From Harmothoe impar (taxonomy: Eukaryota > Annelida > Polychaeta > Phyllodocida > Polynoidae), in assembly GCA_947462335.1 (NCBI GenBank), contig OX381705.1, positions 33,999,570 to 34,063,569 of the forward strand: a stretch of DNA of 64,000 nt. The letters run 5' to 3'. The stretch's first letter is position 1; each line of letters opens with the position of its first letter. This document shows positions 35,092 to 46,126 of the stretch, piece after piece. The translations under genes and the position numbers were made by a program. The notes beneath the pieces are model-generated. The model did no database searches. It was not told the origin of the DNA and saw nothing but the letters and a program-made list of their open reading frames with translations.

Positions 35092-35750
35092 GTAAGGCGC
35101 AGACGGAGCCTGTTCGTGCTACTGCTGCCCACCCTTATACTGCCCCTCCTGCTCTTACCGCAAGGTCAGCGCCACTAATTGTAAGTGCTTCACCATCCCC
35201 CGAGGCACCTACCGACCCACCCCACATAGCTGATAAGTCGCCATCTCCTCATCTCCCAAGTAATATCACCATCACAGAAAACACCACCATCGCCGCCGCC
35301 GCCGTTCCAACCATTTTGCCAGCAGATTTAAGTCAACAGATAGATCACCAGCAAAATCAAACTCAAATTAATAATCAAGATCTCGATAAAATAAAGGCCA
35401 CGTCGAGTCAAGAAACGTCACGATCAGGTCCTCACATGTCGGGGGGTGATGATACGGGGGCGGCGGGACCTGCTTCTCCTGTAGGGCGGCAGCGGCAAGG
35501 CCACCACCAGGAGAGGACGACTCCACCTCCTCCTGTCAGCCACCTAATTATTGGGGCCACATTTCTTCCCACACATCCAACTCCAGCAGCGACGCCCGTA
35601 GGAGACAGCAAAACTAATGTTCACTCACCAGGTGTCTTGAAAAATGCCACCGGGAAATCACGAACTCCGAGCCCAAATAAGAGTAAGCCTTGCAGCTTTA
35701 TGTTAGTGCTTCTAGTCCTCATCTTCTGCTCTGCCTACAGCTACTCATAG
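34761..35750 (+). CDS. unspliced form: mucin-like protein with hydrophobic C-terminus
   Basis: If the donor at 35092 is not used, the same frame continues for another 219 codons in the same Thr/Ser/Pro/Ala-rich style, with more sequons (NIT, NTT, NQT, NAT). It ends with SFMLVLLVLIFCSAYSYS, a hydrophobic run reaching the stop codon. That end resembles a GPI-attachment signal or a tail anchor. The unbroken frame and coding-like composition after the donor argue that this form is real and is an alternative 3' end of the receptor gene. AATAAA at 36686 could end its transcript. The start uncertainty is the same as for the spliced form. Confidence 0.65.
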   Translation: MVASADGLQGALDNDLEAATNTSLLQGAPDDFLQGGGLGAGGRLSDLTSSSTLDPALHINVTTHVTDVPTTDVTNLVVTSPADVTAGSLPPGGGVGVNVSLYPSSPSPTFGKAQTEPVRATAAHPYTAPPALTARSAPLIVSASPSPEAPTDPPHIADKSPSPHLPSNITITENTTIAAAAVPTILPADLSQQIDHQQNQTQINNQDLDKIKATSSQETSRSGPHMSGGDDTGAAGPASPVGRQRQGHHQERTTPPPPVSHLIIGATFLPTHPTPAATPVGDSKTNVHSPGVLKNATGKSRTPSPNKSKPCSFMLVLLVLIFCSAYSYS

Positions 35751-36049
35751 TTCATTAAGCCATTGACATAGTGCTGTCAGTTATTTTCTTCAACCTTCCC
35801 CAGGGGAAAGGCAAATTATATGATGTTAAGGGCAAGGGCGGTATATATAGTGGCGTAAATAAGGATGGATCTATGTTTACTACGTAGGTGTTATATATTA
35901 TGTGCGAGTGCGCTATAAACTATTGTATATAGGAGATTCATGTTTCGTCATCGCAATGTAACAGTGGTCACAATAGTTGTATTTCTGGAATGACTAAATT
36001 AGAATTGACTTCAGCTCATGTCACGTGTTACCTGATTAACCAAAATATG

Positions 36050-36690
36050 TGTGAGAAGTAACTGTAGACTTGGTGGTGGCTTTGCCTATTACTCTGATTA
36101 GTTATTGCATTGTGAGTAGTTTATGTTAATTTGTACTTGGTGATGGCCTTGCCTATTACTCTGATCAATAATTAATTATTACTAGCATTGTGAGTAGTAT
36201 ATGTAAATGTACACGTGGTGATGGCGTTACTTATTACCCTGGTTAATCACCAGTCTTGTAAGTAGTATATGTAAATGTAGACTTGCTGATGGCTTTGGAT
36301 ATTGCCCTGATTAATTACTAGCATTGTGAGTAGTTTATGTTAATATATACTTGGTGATGGATTTGCCTATTACTCTGCTTAGTTATTGCATTGTGAGTAG
36401 TTTATGTTAATGTGTACTTGGTGATGGCCTTGCCTATTACTCTGATTAATTACTAGCATTTTGAGTAGTCTATGTTAATGTATACTTGGTGATGGCTCCA
36501 TGTATTGCCCTTATTAATTAACAGAACAGCATCGTAAGTAGCACTAGTAGCATGTGTAAAATTAGATGGGGGATTTCCCCATTGCCCTGATGAGTTATCA
36601 GCATTGCGAGTGGTAGATCGAAATGTAGATTTGGTGGTGTCTTTAAATATCCATTACCCTGATTAATTATTTGCATTTTGAGTGCAATAA
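36050..36690. repeat. about nine copies of a 68-bp unit
   Basis: The unit contains GTGAGTAGTTTATGTTAATG and TTGGTGATGGC with CTATTACTCTGATTA; GTGAGTAG words fall 67-78 bp apart. It lies in the presumed 3' untranslated region of the unspliced form and in the intron of the spliced form. Confidence 0.85.
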
Positions 36691-36691
36691 A
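36686..36691 (+). promoter_or_regulatory. candidate poly(A) signal of the unspliced form
   Basis: AATAAA about 940 bases after the stop at 35750, at the end of the 68-bp array. Confidence 0.3.
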
Positions 36692-37018
36692 GTCTATGTA
36701 TACCTGTAGATCCCTATATGCTGTATTGTAAATCATTGTGGAAATCCCGCTAGTGCACCTAGTCCATACCTCCCACTCTGCCTACAGCTACTCCTAATTC
36801 ACTAAGCCATCAACTGTGTTGGTGGTACAAAATGTTTCCTCAAATATCCGTTCCTCGGATAAATTATTTGTAATGTGAGTAGTATTTAAGCCTTTGCATG
36901 TACTGTGAAAGTATGCATTTTCAAGGGTGTAAACTTTCGCTGTATAATGAAAAAGGCCAATTCGCGGGTATTTATTCCACACATAAAAGATTCACAGCAC
37001 TATAATCTCTGGCTTTAG

Positions 37019-37196
37019 CTGATGTCGTAACCTTGGCAAGGTCAGGGGAGCCTGAGCCCGGTGGGAGTAGTCCGCTGCCCGTGGCTGCTGTAGTTGTGCC
37101 AGTCATATGTGTCCTACTACTCCTGGTCATTGGCCTGGTCGTCTTCCTACACAAGAGAAGGACACATACACACAGCTACAAGCGCCGCACACACAG
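37019..37196 (+). CDS. receptor gene: transmembrane exon
   Basis: The acceptor CTCTGGCTTTAG and donor GTAAGT bound 178 nt: two nucleotides, 58 codons, two nucleotides. It codes a short Gly/Pro stalk, then a membrane segment (VAAVVVPVICVLLLLVIGLV) and a basic stop-transfer sequence HKRRTHTHSYKRR. This orients the Thr-rich exon outside and the long tail inside the cell. The last 35 coding bases and the donor form the first unit of the 52-bp array that fills the next intron. Confidence 0.85.
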
Positions 37197-37830
37197 GTAA
37201 GTACCCCCATAGAGCACATACACACAGCTACAAGCGCCGCACACACATGTAAGTACCCCCATAGGGCACATACACACAGCTACAAGTGCTGCATACACAG
37301 GTAAGTACCCCCATAGGGCACATACACACAGCTACAAGTGCTGCATACACAGGTAAGTACCCCCATAGGGCACATACACACAGCTACAAGTGCTGCATAC
37401 ACAGGTAAGTACCCCCATAGGGCACATACACACAGCTACAAGCGCCGCACACACATGTAAGTACCCCCATAGGGCACATACACACAGCTACAAGTGCTGC
37501 ATACACAGTTAAGTACCCCCATAGGGCACATACACACAGCTACAAGCGCCGCACACACATGTAAGTACCCCCATAGGGCACATACAAACAGCTACAAGTG
37601 CTGCAAACACAGGTAAGTATACCCCATAGGACACATACACACAGCTACACTCGCCAAACGCATATGTAAGTACCCCCATAGGGCACATACACGCAGCTAC
37701 AAGTGCTGCATACACAGGTAAGTACCCCACAGGGCACATACATACAGCTACAAGCACCACATACACAGGTAAGTACCCCCATAGGGCACATCACACAGTT
37801 ACAAGCACCACATACACAGGTAAGTACTCC
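37160..37830 (+). repeat. 52-bp minisatellite made of exon end plus splice donor
   Basis: About thirteen copies of a unit that runs ACACACAGCTACAAG, then GTGCTGCATACACAG|GTAAGTACC and CCCATAGGGCACAT. The first unit is coding up to the donor at 37197. Every later unit lies in the intron and repeats the donor, usually as ACACAGGTAAGTACC. The period is 52, not a multiple of three, so each later donor would change the frame. Confidence 0.9.
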
Positions 37831-37839
37831 CATATAGGC

Positions 37840-38150
37840 ATACCTCTATTGTGAGTAAAGGCCCCGTCAAATAAAACAAGTACCTCGATTTGTTAATATT
37901 TCATTATTACTAGACCCTATACCATTCACCATGGAAGGTCCCGTGTAATATAGGGTAATAATTATGTGAGTGTCGCATTAATGCACTACACTAACATCTT
38001 GTCTGCCCCCAGACAGCACATTGCACTCCTACATGACCGTTTAAGAGTGACACCATTCCATTTAGACCCATGCACAATTCAAAATCGATATGATCAGTAA
38101 TTATTGGTATGGTTTTAAACATTAAACATTTACTTTTCTGTATTTTCCCA
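37840..38150. other. intron remainder
   Basis: Single-copy intron sequence ending in the TTTTCTGTATTTTCCCAG acceptor of the next exon. Confidence 0.5.
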
Positions 38151-38151
38151 G

Positions 38152-38222
38152 GGACGAAGAGAGCTCCACTGACGTGACATCCAATTTGATGGGTCCAGAC
38201 CTGAATGGAAACGACAACCAAC
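38152..38222 (+). CDS. receptor gene: 71-nt juxtamembrane exon
   Basis: A strong pyrimidine tract and CCCAG precede it, and GTCAGT follows. Phase fits both neighbours (one nucleotide, 23 codons, one nucleotide). The peptide is acidic and Asn-rich, beginning DEESSTDVTSN and ending NGNDNQ, just inside the membrane. Confidence 0.8.
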
Positions 38223-38651
38223 GTCAGTCTGCTACATTATATCAGTATTTCATAACAGTATACTATCAGTATACACCAAATCTCTCTGTAATCTATTCCG
38301 AATTACCCGCCGGTACCTCCCCAGCACATGCGATTCAATGCAAGTAGTCTGCAAGTGTTGTTTAATGGCAAACGTTAGGGCTTTCAGTCCGTATCTCAAT
38401 CCTCCACTCTATCTTGATCCTATCAAGTATTCATAAAGAACTTGATTGAAGACTGTAATAATGTATTGAAATGGCCAGTAGGGTCGCGCCATCGATGATG
38501 TATATTGATACTGTATTACATGATTACTTGATAAAATCATTAATCATTAATTCTATGAAAGCCACCCCACCTCTAAGCATTACTCATGCCTATCCGCAGA
38601 TTACCCCGACATACCAATACATTGTTAAATATAAAACTTCTTTTATTGCAG

Positions 38652-40822
38652 CTACATCGGAACCCGTATATGCCATAGTAGATAAATCTAAAAAGCGTCG
38701 AGTGACCGAGTCCCTCTCTGGTGGTGACGAGTCAGTGAGTCTAACTCACATCGAGGACCCTGTACACACAGCCAATGGCACGTGCACCTCTCCTGGTGAC
38801 GACAGCCATAGTGTGACGGAGGACGTACCGTCAACAGCAATCGTACCTGGAGGGCACGAGGAGCCTTTGTATGACGTACCGCCACTAGAGGAGGCAGGGG
38901 AAGACCAGAACACATCTGGTGATGAGCGGACAGCCCCTCATGTGCCTGCTCACGTCCCCCAGGTGCCTGCCCACGTCCCCCAGGTGCCTGCCCACGTCCC
39001 CCAGGTGCCTGCTCACGTCCCCCAGGTGCCTGCCCACGTCCCCCAGGTGCCTGCCCACATCCCCCAGGTGCCTGCCCACGTCCCCCAGGTGCCTGCCCAC
39101 GTCCCCCAGGTGCCTGCCCACGTCCCCCAGGTGCCTGCTCACGTCCCCCATGTGCCTGTTCACGCCCCCCATGTGCCTGCACGCGGGGCGGCAGGAGGCC
39201 CCGCCCAGGGGGGCGGCGAGGACCTCACCCTGGTGGAATGTGACGTGTATGAGGCGGCTGACCACTACGACCCCAGCAGGGACGATGAGGACGGCACCTA
39301 TGAGATCCCCGACTCTCCGGCCACGGTGCGCGCGCGGCGCTCTGTGGCCAGGATCAGCGGTCTCCTCCAGGGCAGGGGCTACCTGCCTGCAGACACGGCT
39401 ACCCACCCCCTCCTCTCCCCCTCCACACCACCTGAAACAAGACACTCCCTCAGCCCCACCTTTGGTGACGAGAGCCTCTCCATCCCACACCGTGTTGATG
39501 ACGGGAACACTTCAGATTCTAGTTCAGGCCTAGACTCCGACTTTGAGGACTTGTGGCCCTTGGCGGGAACAGGTCCTAATGTTACTGAAGGCGCCTGTGG
39601 CCCACATGTACATACAACTGAGACAGCAAATAAGACAGAAGATGAGGGGGAAGTGGTCAGGACTCCTCCCCCAGTACCCCGGCTACCCCCTGAGAGTGAA
39701 GGTGACTCAGACTACTACCTGTCCCCTATGTGCCATACCCACTGCCCCCCGGGGCCGGACTGGAAGCCCTTCCATGAGTACGACCCTGTCTACGTGCCGC
39801 ACTCAGACCCGTCCGGCATGGCGGCACGTGTGGACAGCCAGAACTACGTGCGGGGCAGGCAGCGCTCAGATTCCCGTAACAACCCGTACGAGGAGATCCA
39901 ATTCGGCGCCATCTACGACACGGTGGATGACGATGATGACGTCTTCCAACCAGGACAGCATCCACGAAACCCCATCCAGGTGCCCCCCAGGGTCCCCATC
40001 CCGCCCTCCCCACCACCACCCCTGGTGCCGCGCCGGGTGCGGCCTATCTCAGGTGTGGCCGACGTTGGGCCACGGCCCCGCAGCATGAACAAACCGCTGC
40101 CTGACAAACCGCTGCCTGACAAGCCCTTGCCTGACAAGCCCTTGCCTGACAAGCCCTTGCCTGACAAGCCGCTGCCTGACAAGCCGCTGCCTGACAAACC
40201 GCTGCCTGACACACCAGAGGCAGGCCCTGAGCTGCTCCCGGGGGTGGTGCTGGTGCAGCAGGAGCCGCGCTACTCGGGGCTCATCCTGGAGGACGTGCCG
40301 CACCTACAGGAGGAGCTCCAGCAGCACGACTACACGCCCCTGGAGTACACCAAGCTGCACAGTGTGGGCTCCGGGCCGCTGCTGGATGACGACGACATCA
40401 AGGCCATGGACGAGACAGACAGCGAGACTTACAGCAAGGAGACATTCACCAAGCTGCAGGGAGACCAGAAGGAAGAGGGTGCAGACCTACAGTCAGGGCA
40501 GCAGCAGGGGCAGCAGCAGCATGACACTGGGCAGCAGGGGCATAAGGGGCAGCAGCAGGGGCAGGGGGAACAGCAGAAGCCACCCCTACCGCCCAGACTT
40601 ATATCAACCAAGAACAACAATAGCACCAGTGAAAAGACAGTCACCAACAAAGCAGCTAGTGGCAGTGCCGATTACAAATCAGGCTTGGTGTTCAAAAATG
40701 GTGACGTCATCAATGGAGATCAGGGTGAGCCCTACTCTGAATCTTCCTCGGATTCGGATGACTCATATGAGTCATATGAACCATTTGACTTCAGCCCCCC
40801 TGAGACACCAAGCTCGAAGTAG
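38652..40822 (+). CDS. receptor gene: long cytoplasmic tail exon
   Basis: The acceptor TTTTATTGCAG is phase-matched to the 71-nt exon, and TAG lies at 40820-40822. The exon encodes about 723 residues with no folded domain visible but many docking motifs. Tyrosine sites include EPVYAIVDKS, PLYDVPP (YxxP, Crk/Abl-type), TYEIPD, NPYEEIQF (pYEEI, Src-type), AIYDTVD and LEYTKL (ITIM-like). Proline sites include PPVPRLPPE and PPLPPRL. Two coding minisatellites are present: a 7-residue PAHVPQV unit at 38940-39180 and a 5-residue KPLPD unit at 40090-40214. Gln-rich and Asp/Ser-rich stretches follow. It probably acts as a phosphorylation-dependent scaffold below the membrane. The spliced product from 34761 would be 916 residues. 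I do not recognise a named orthologue. Confidence 0.9.
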
Positions 40823-41888
40823 GGCACGTGACTATGTATGATAGGAAGCCATTAGTATGTTTACCTTGGTGTACATATCACTTTGTATCGGGCAGCTTGT
40901 ATTCATACCACTCAGAGAAGACTGGGCTTCGCCAAAATGACTCCATCTGGAGAGTTTCAAAGACATCAGACGATGCTGGACCCTCGCCCCAGAGTTAACA
41001 CAGAGAGACTCAAGATGTCGACTGTGTCTCCCACGTGGCTCTGGTAAAATAGATAGTCAACCCGCTAATGAATATGCTTTAATATACAAGGGGTCATTCC
41101 ATTTTAACATTTCACCAGAGCCACCGAGGAGACACAGTTGACTCCTCTACTTTTCTGTGTGTAACCTTGTCAAAAGACAGGCTGAATTCTCTTATTTCAA
41201 GTTGGTCACATGCACATCGTGTCAGTCTGACTTCAATTATGAAGAATATATCTACTTGAGAGGCTGGGTGTCAAACGATAGCACCAGAAGACAATCAGGC
41301 TATGCTGTGTTTAAAAATATGAGCATGGTTGGTTTAGACTTACTCCACAACCCATTTTGAGCGTGGAATTATATGTATAACCTATATATGTGACTTTGAC
41401 TACTGGTGCTTATAACTATGACAATTAGTTTACTTCAATAGGTTCATCTTACATGGATGACTGCATAACAATTATCTAACTCCCAACATCTTGCACGAGT
41501 ACTACCTTTTAAGTGTCATATCGATCCGTGCATGTATAAGTTATACAGTATATATGTATACATGTATGTGTGTTATTGAAGAGATCGATCCCCATTCTAT
41601 GAATACAGAATTCCATTTCTTGTGCTGTGCAATGTATCATTTTCTATCACTAGGTATATCTACACACACTTTGGTAATGATGTAGAAGAAGCAGAAGCCA
41701 CATACTCCAATTCCATTCACCACTGAAGTTTGAGATGTCTGTGACAACGATAAGCCATTAGGGATGTGTTTTGCTCGCTACGTTCCTCTTTCTACGATGG
41801 CTGTTGTCAAGTGAGTGTTGTACCAGCCCGTCACCGAAGGCCTCTGTCTGGGTGTTTCTTCCTGTAACACAGCTCGTATACTGTTTAA
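40823..41888. other. 3' flank of the receptor gene
   Basis: Presumably 3' untranslated sequence at first. CTCCATCTGGAGAG near 40940 is a short palindrome. No near AATAAA was found; the hexamer at about 43685 is far away. Confidence 0.4.
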
Positions 41889-42106
41889 CCCCTTAATTAA
41901 GGGAGCATGTCCCTAAAACTCAACAAATGTCGTCATGATGCACCAATGAATTGGTGCATCATGTCGACCCTTTAGGGATGTATCAACCTCATAGGGTCGG
42001 CATGATGCATTCATGTAGCCCTGGCGAGGTACCCACAAGGTCTGTATTCAAGCCTCATGACGACCAGGGACATGATGCATTAAAGCACTATACGACCATT
42101 AAAGGG
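41889..42106. mobile_element. short TTAA-flanked MITE
   Basis: CCCCTTAAT at the left faces ATTAAAGGG at the right, with TTAA outside both (41885-41888, 42107-42110). The interior holds CATGATGCA words in both directions. The inverted ends are short, so the call is moderate. Confidence 0.5.
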
Positions 42107-42379
42107 TTAAAGCTGACATTAAGAGGCCGGATTAGAGCGTAGCTTCCTTGTCCGGGGATTCGTCCTGCACTCCTAGAAAATACAATATTCTGTATCCTGA
42201 GGATTATCATAGGCATTTCTCATGTTTTGATGACACGCTGTTTTTACAATAGAGAGTAATGTCTAGCTCTAATTGAAATCTAAATTAGCAGTAAGCATTA
42301 TGGTTAATGGCTGAAATAGTGATTTAAAACGTTGAACATCAACAGAAGGGATATATCTTGTAGTCATTAGCATCGGCAT

Positions 42380-42516
42380 CCCAGCTAACAAAAAAACTTT
42401 ATTTTACGTCAAAATAACGTTATACAATTTGATGTAACGTTATGCCATAGTAAGGAACCTTGGAGAAACGTTATATAACGTTATAAAATGTTCTATAACG
42501 TTTTTTGTTTACTGGG
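42380..42516. mobile_element. 137-bp MITE with repeated AACGTT
   Basis: The ends CCCAGCTAACAAAAAAAC and, inverted, CCCAGTAAACAAAAAACG frame an interior with five AACGTTAT-type words. No coding capacity. Confidence 0.65.
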
Positions 42517-42519
42517 ATT

Positions 42520-45500
42520 ATTCACTGTGAATGGGATAGTGTAAAAACACAGACGAATCTACCGTAGGTTTACAGTTGAAAATGAGGTATTCTACAAAAA
42601 TACTCATTTCTTATGGTAAAACTACAGTAGATTATACTAGTGACTACTTACAATACCTATTATGTTAAGGCATTTGCCGATGTAAATTGTAAGTATGTAG
42701 ATGGATCTGTTTCAGAGATATTTTCCACAGCCAGTTATATAGAGTGTATCTTATTGGTCTACTTCAAGGTTAACTACAGCTTCGGCTATATTTGAACATA
42801 TATCATTCCCTATGCCTTTTAGGGACTACTGCTGGACCATGGGTTGTCAGTGGGTTTAGTGTACTCAGATATCAGAAACGGGTCAGGTAAAAGCTAGCCT
42901 TTTAACTCATGTAGAACAGCTCTCAGTCACGTCTATCGGCCCCTGCTGAGGCTTTGATACTACAGCATCGAGCCCTGCTGCTGCCGTCCTGCCATATGTG
43001 CTAAAAGAGGCCACATTAGTCATTACTTCACCAGATTAAAGGGCCTGTCAATATAAACCACTAACATAAACCACTAACATGATGCATAATACATTTGGAC
43101 ATAGACTCGTGCCATTTATCACAGATCTATATAGTTTGGTTCAGATTCGATGGATTAACCCTATCCCTGGGGCATCGCAAGACATACATGTACAACCCCA
43201 TGAGAAGTGTGATCATTGATTAGTTTAGGGGTGAGATGGTTATAATTATGGCTATCCTATGGAAGCCGGTTGTTAGAAGGTCTGCTAGACTGCTATACCA
43301 TCAATGATACTAACATGGCGTTGTTCTTTTTTCTTTATTGAACAAGGAAAGCTTGCATGCATGTTTTTATGGTTTTGATTTTATAGACACCTATGGAATA
43401 TCATTAATCAACTACCCTAAGAGGAAGTGGATTTGATCTATTGTCTGCTATTTCTAGTGTGGTCGATAATGCCTGACCTTTCAGAGAAGTGTAAATAGTT
43501 CCACTATAAAAACATTTTCTATGGATTTTCTCATTGTAATATGCCTGAAGATATAAACAAGGAAACTTTTCTGTTTCCATATCATGGAGGCTATACTACC
43601 CCTCTGATGTATAATCCAGTTTGGTGCTCACTATAGATGTACAGTTAGAACAACAGTGCTTATTACTACTCATGATTGTGATAAAATAAAGTTCACTTGG
43701 CACTATCGGTGGTGTTCCAGATGTTAAATATATATTATATGCAATGTATGTATCATCACAAACAGCCATGCATTATCCTAGACATAACTACACATGTATA
43801 ATCCTGGGAAAATGTCAAAGCTCGTGCTGTATATCCCTCCTATTTAGGCGCCAATTAAGAAGACTTGGGCTTTGAATGGAAGCATGTTGCTTGAAAAGAA
43901 TTTTAGTCATACAAACACCACACAAGTTGATATGTGAATACAAAATAGGTGAACAGGATGCGAATGACTACCCAGCTAGCACCTTATGTAAAAATCATGT
44001 CTTTTACTGGTCATATTCATGTTGATACATCAAAAGGACCACATCATAATGTATCAAGGGATTAAAACATTTTACATAGTAGTTTGAGCGGAAACTGGCC
44101 GTTTAATATCATCCATACTTTTCTTTGTGGTCATTATTTGATGTAACAAGTGATTAAACCTTGATTAGAATATCATATCATATTTTGGGAGAATTTATAC
44201 ACATAATACACTAATGTCAATTCATGCCTTAAGGTGCATGCTAATATGAGGTGATAGATTTAATATCAATATTATGTATACTTTACATATGTAGTACATC
44301 TTTATCTTGTCAGATTATGACATCTATAACACATCTGTACTTAAACTCTCAAGTAGTTCACACTTTTGACACAAAATGTCTCCTGTTACCATTTCTATAG
44401 AATTCAACCTACATTGGCAATACTTTTACCATACATGAATATCTTTTCAACTCAATGAATTTCCATAGAAGATCCTAAAGTAGAAAAGTCGTATGCAACA
44501 TTCAATTTCAAAGTCAAATATTCCAGGAATGAGGGTTACTATTGATAGAAACTAAACAGCATCTGACATATATAGTTTAGAGTCATTCATTTTTTTACAC
44601 AGGGAGGTTATTAGCAAGTATTGCCCTTTGGTTAACCATGGCAACCAAAGTCAACAAAAATATTTCTTCTGAGCGGTTGCCATGGAAACCTATATTATCA
44701 ACATAAATATGGCAAAACACACTCTTCTGCCACCATCTTTTTTTTGTCATGAAGAACTGCAAGTTAATTTTGCGTGAAAAATGGATTTTAATATTGACTG
44801 TAGAGAGGTTAAACCCTTGTTAAATAATTTTGATATCCACTTTATTCTCATTCAAAGAATACCTTAGCTACCATAAAATGGACTTAACGAGGCATGATCA
44901 ATTAGAGAGCATAGATGAAAGAATTGCGTCAAATGATCGTGTTTTCATTAACAGGCCGTTCTGGGCCTTGATAACTCATGACATCAGTCCAGGCCTTAGA
45001 CAGTTTGTGGGTTGCTAATATGAACAGGGTTGCATTATCATTAGGCTGCTTAATAACATATATAATATGTCAGTGAAGATACATATTCCAGCCACATCTA
45101 TATAATCTCTAGGACCTATTGCATCTACTAAAGCAGGCTATTCCACTAAAAGTGATATTGCAACCCATATGATAACATAGCTTAGATGTACCAAAGGTTA
45201 AAGATACATTAGCAGCTACTTTTGGGTGATTTTTATTTTCATGATGTTTCCATATACCAAGTTCCTGTAAGGCTATAATTATGAAGAATTAAGATTTCTC
45301 TTTTAATCTGTAAATACGACCATAATAGCATACAAAATATGTAAGGGAGAGCTGACCGAAATGAAAGCTAGCAAGGGGTGCATTATGAACAATCAAAACA
45401 CATAATAATATATGCTCTCACAGTGAATTCATAGGTCTACCAAAGAGCCCTGCATTCAGTATTTCATAACAAATTGCTTTCCCATGTTTAAGGGCTTGTC

Positions 45501-45960
45501 AATTGATAAGGAAGTGACTAATGGAAGTTTACATTGGGTTGATTTGCGGTCGATTGAGGTGGCAATTGTTTCTTTAAGGGTATACTGAGGTCTGCCTGAT
45601 GGAAATCTCATTAAATGTCTTTTAAGTTGGCATCCAGTTGAAATATCATCTCTCTTTTTGTATGTGGATGTAGCATAGGCTGCTCACGGGGTCACGGCAC
45701 TTTGTATGAGCCACATTATAGTCTGTGGTAGGAGGCTCCACAGTCTATATTCCACCAGTCTATCACATAGACATAAGTAGTATATAGGAGCATATTCAGC
45801 GCATAGTAAACGGGTGCATCTAGGTCAGTTGACACTTGCAGAACGGAAGTGACCTCTGTCAACCAATCAGAAGCTTCTAAATGACAGGAAGTGACGTCAT
45901 CAGAGGTCATGACATACTTTACAAGCTTCTGATTGGCTAGTACAATGTCAACATGACCTA
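42520..45960. other. 3.4 kb without recognisable genes
   Basis: AT-rich, mostly single-copy sequence. GGTTAACCATGGCAACC with a nearby inverted GGTTGCCATGGAAACC occurs at about 44630-44690, possibly another small inverted repeat. Open frames are short and unsupported. Confidence 0.45.
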
Positions 45961-45970
45961 CTTCACTTGT

Positions 45971-46056
45971 ACACGTGTTGAAGACCACGTGCTTATAATA
46001 AATGTCAACAATGACACGTGTTTAAGACCACGTGGTTGAAATAAATGTCAACAATG
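45971..46056. repeat. 43-bp direct repeat with paired E-boxes
   Basis: ACACGTGTTGAAGACCACGTG and ACACGTGTTTAAGACCACGTG begin successive 43-bp units that both end AAATGTCAACAATG. Each unit has two CACGTG cores. It sits 70 bp beyond the 3' end of the minus-strand gene at 46125. Confidence 0.85.
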
Positions 46057-46118
46057 ACATTGAGTAATGCCGTCACATGCTAAAGACAAACACAAGGCAA
46101 GAAATATTATTTTGGTTA

Positions 46119-46126
46119 CTTTATTC
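46119..46126 (-). promoter_or_regulatory. poly(A) signal overlapping the stop codon
   Basis: Minus-strand TGAATAAAG: the stop TGA shares its A with AATAAA, leaving essentially no 3' untranslated spacer. Confidence 0.6.

Noticed and set aside
38688..39533. Antisense and alternative-frame ORFs over the receptor tail
   Set aside because: Shadows of the PAHVPQV-coding minisatellite in the true + frame, which has phase-matched splicing and docking motifs.
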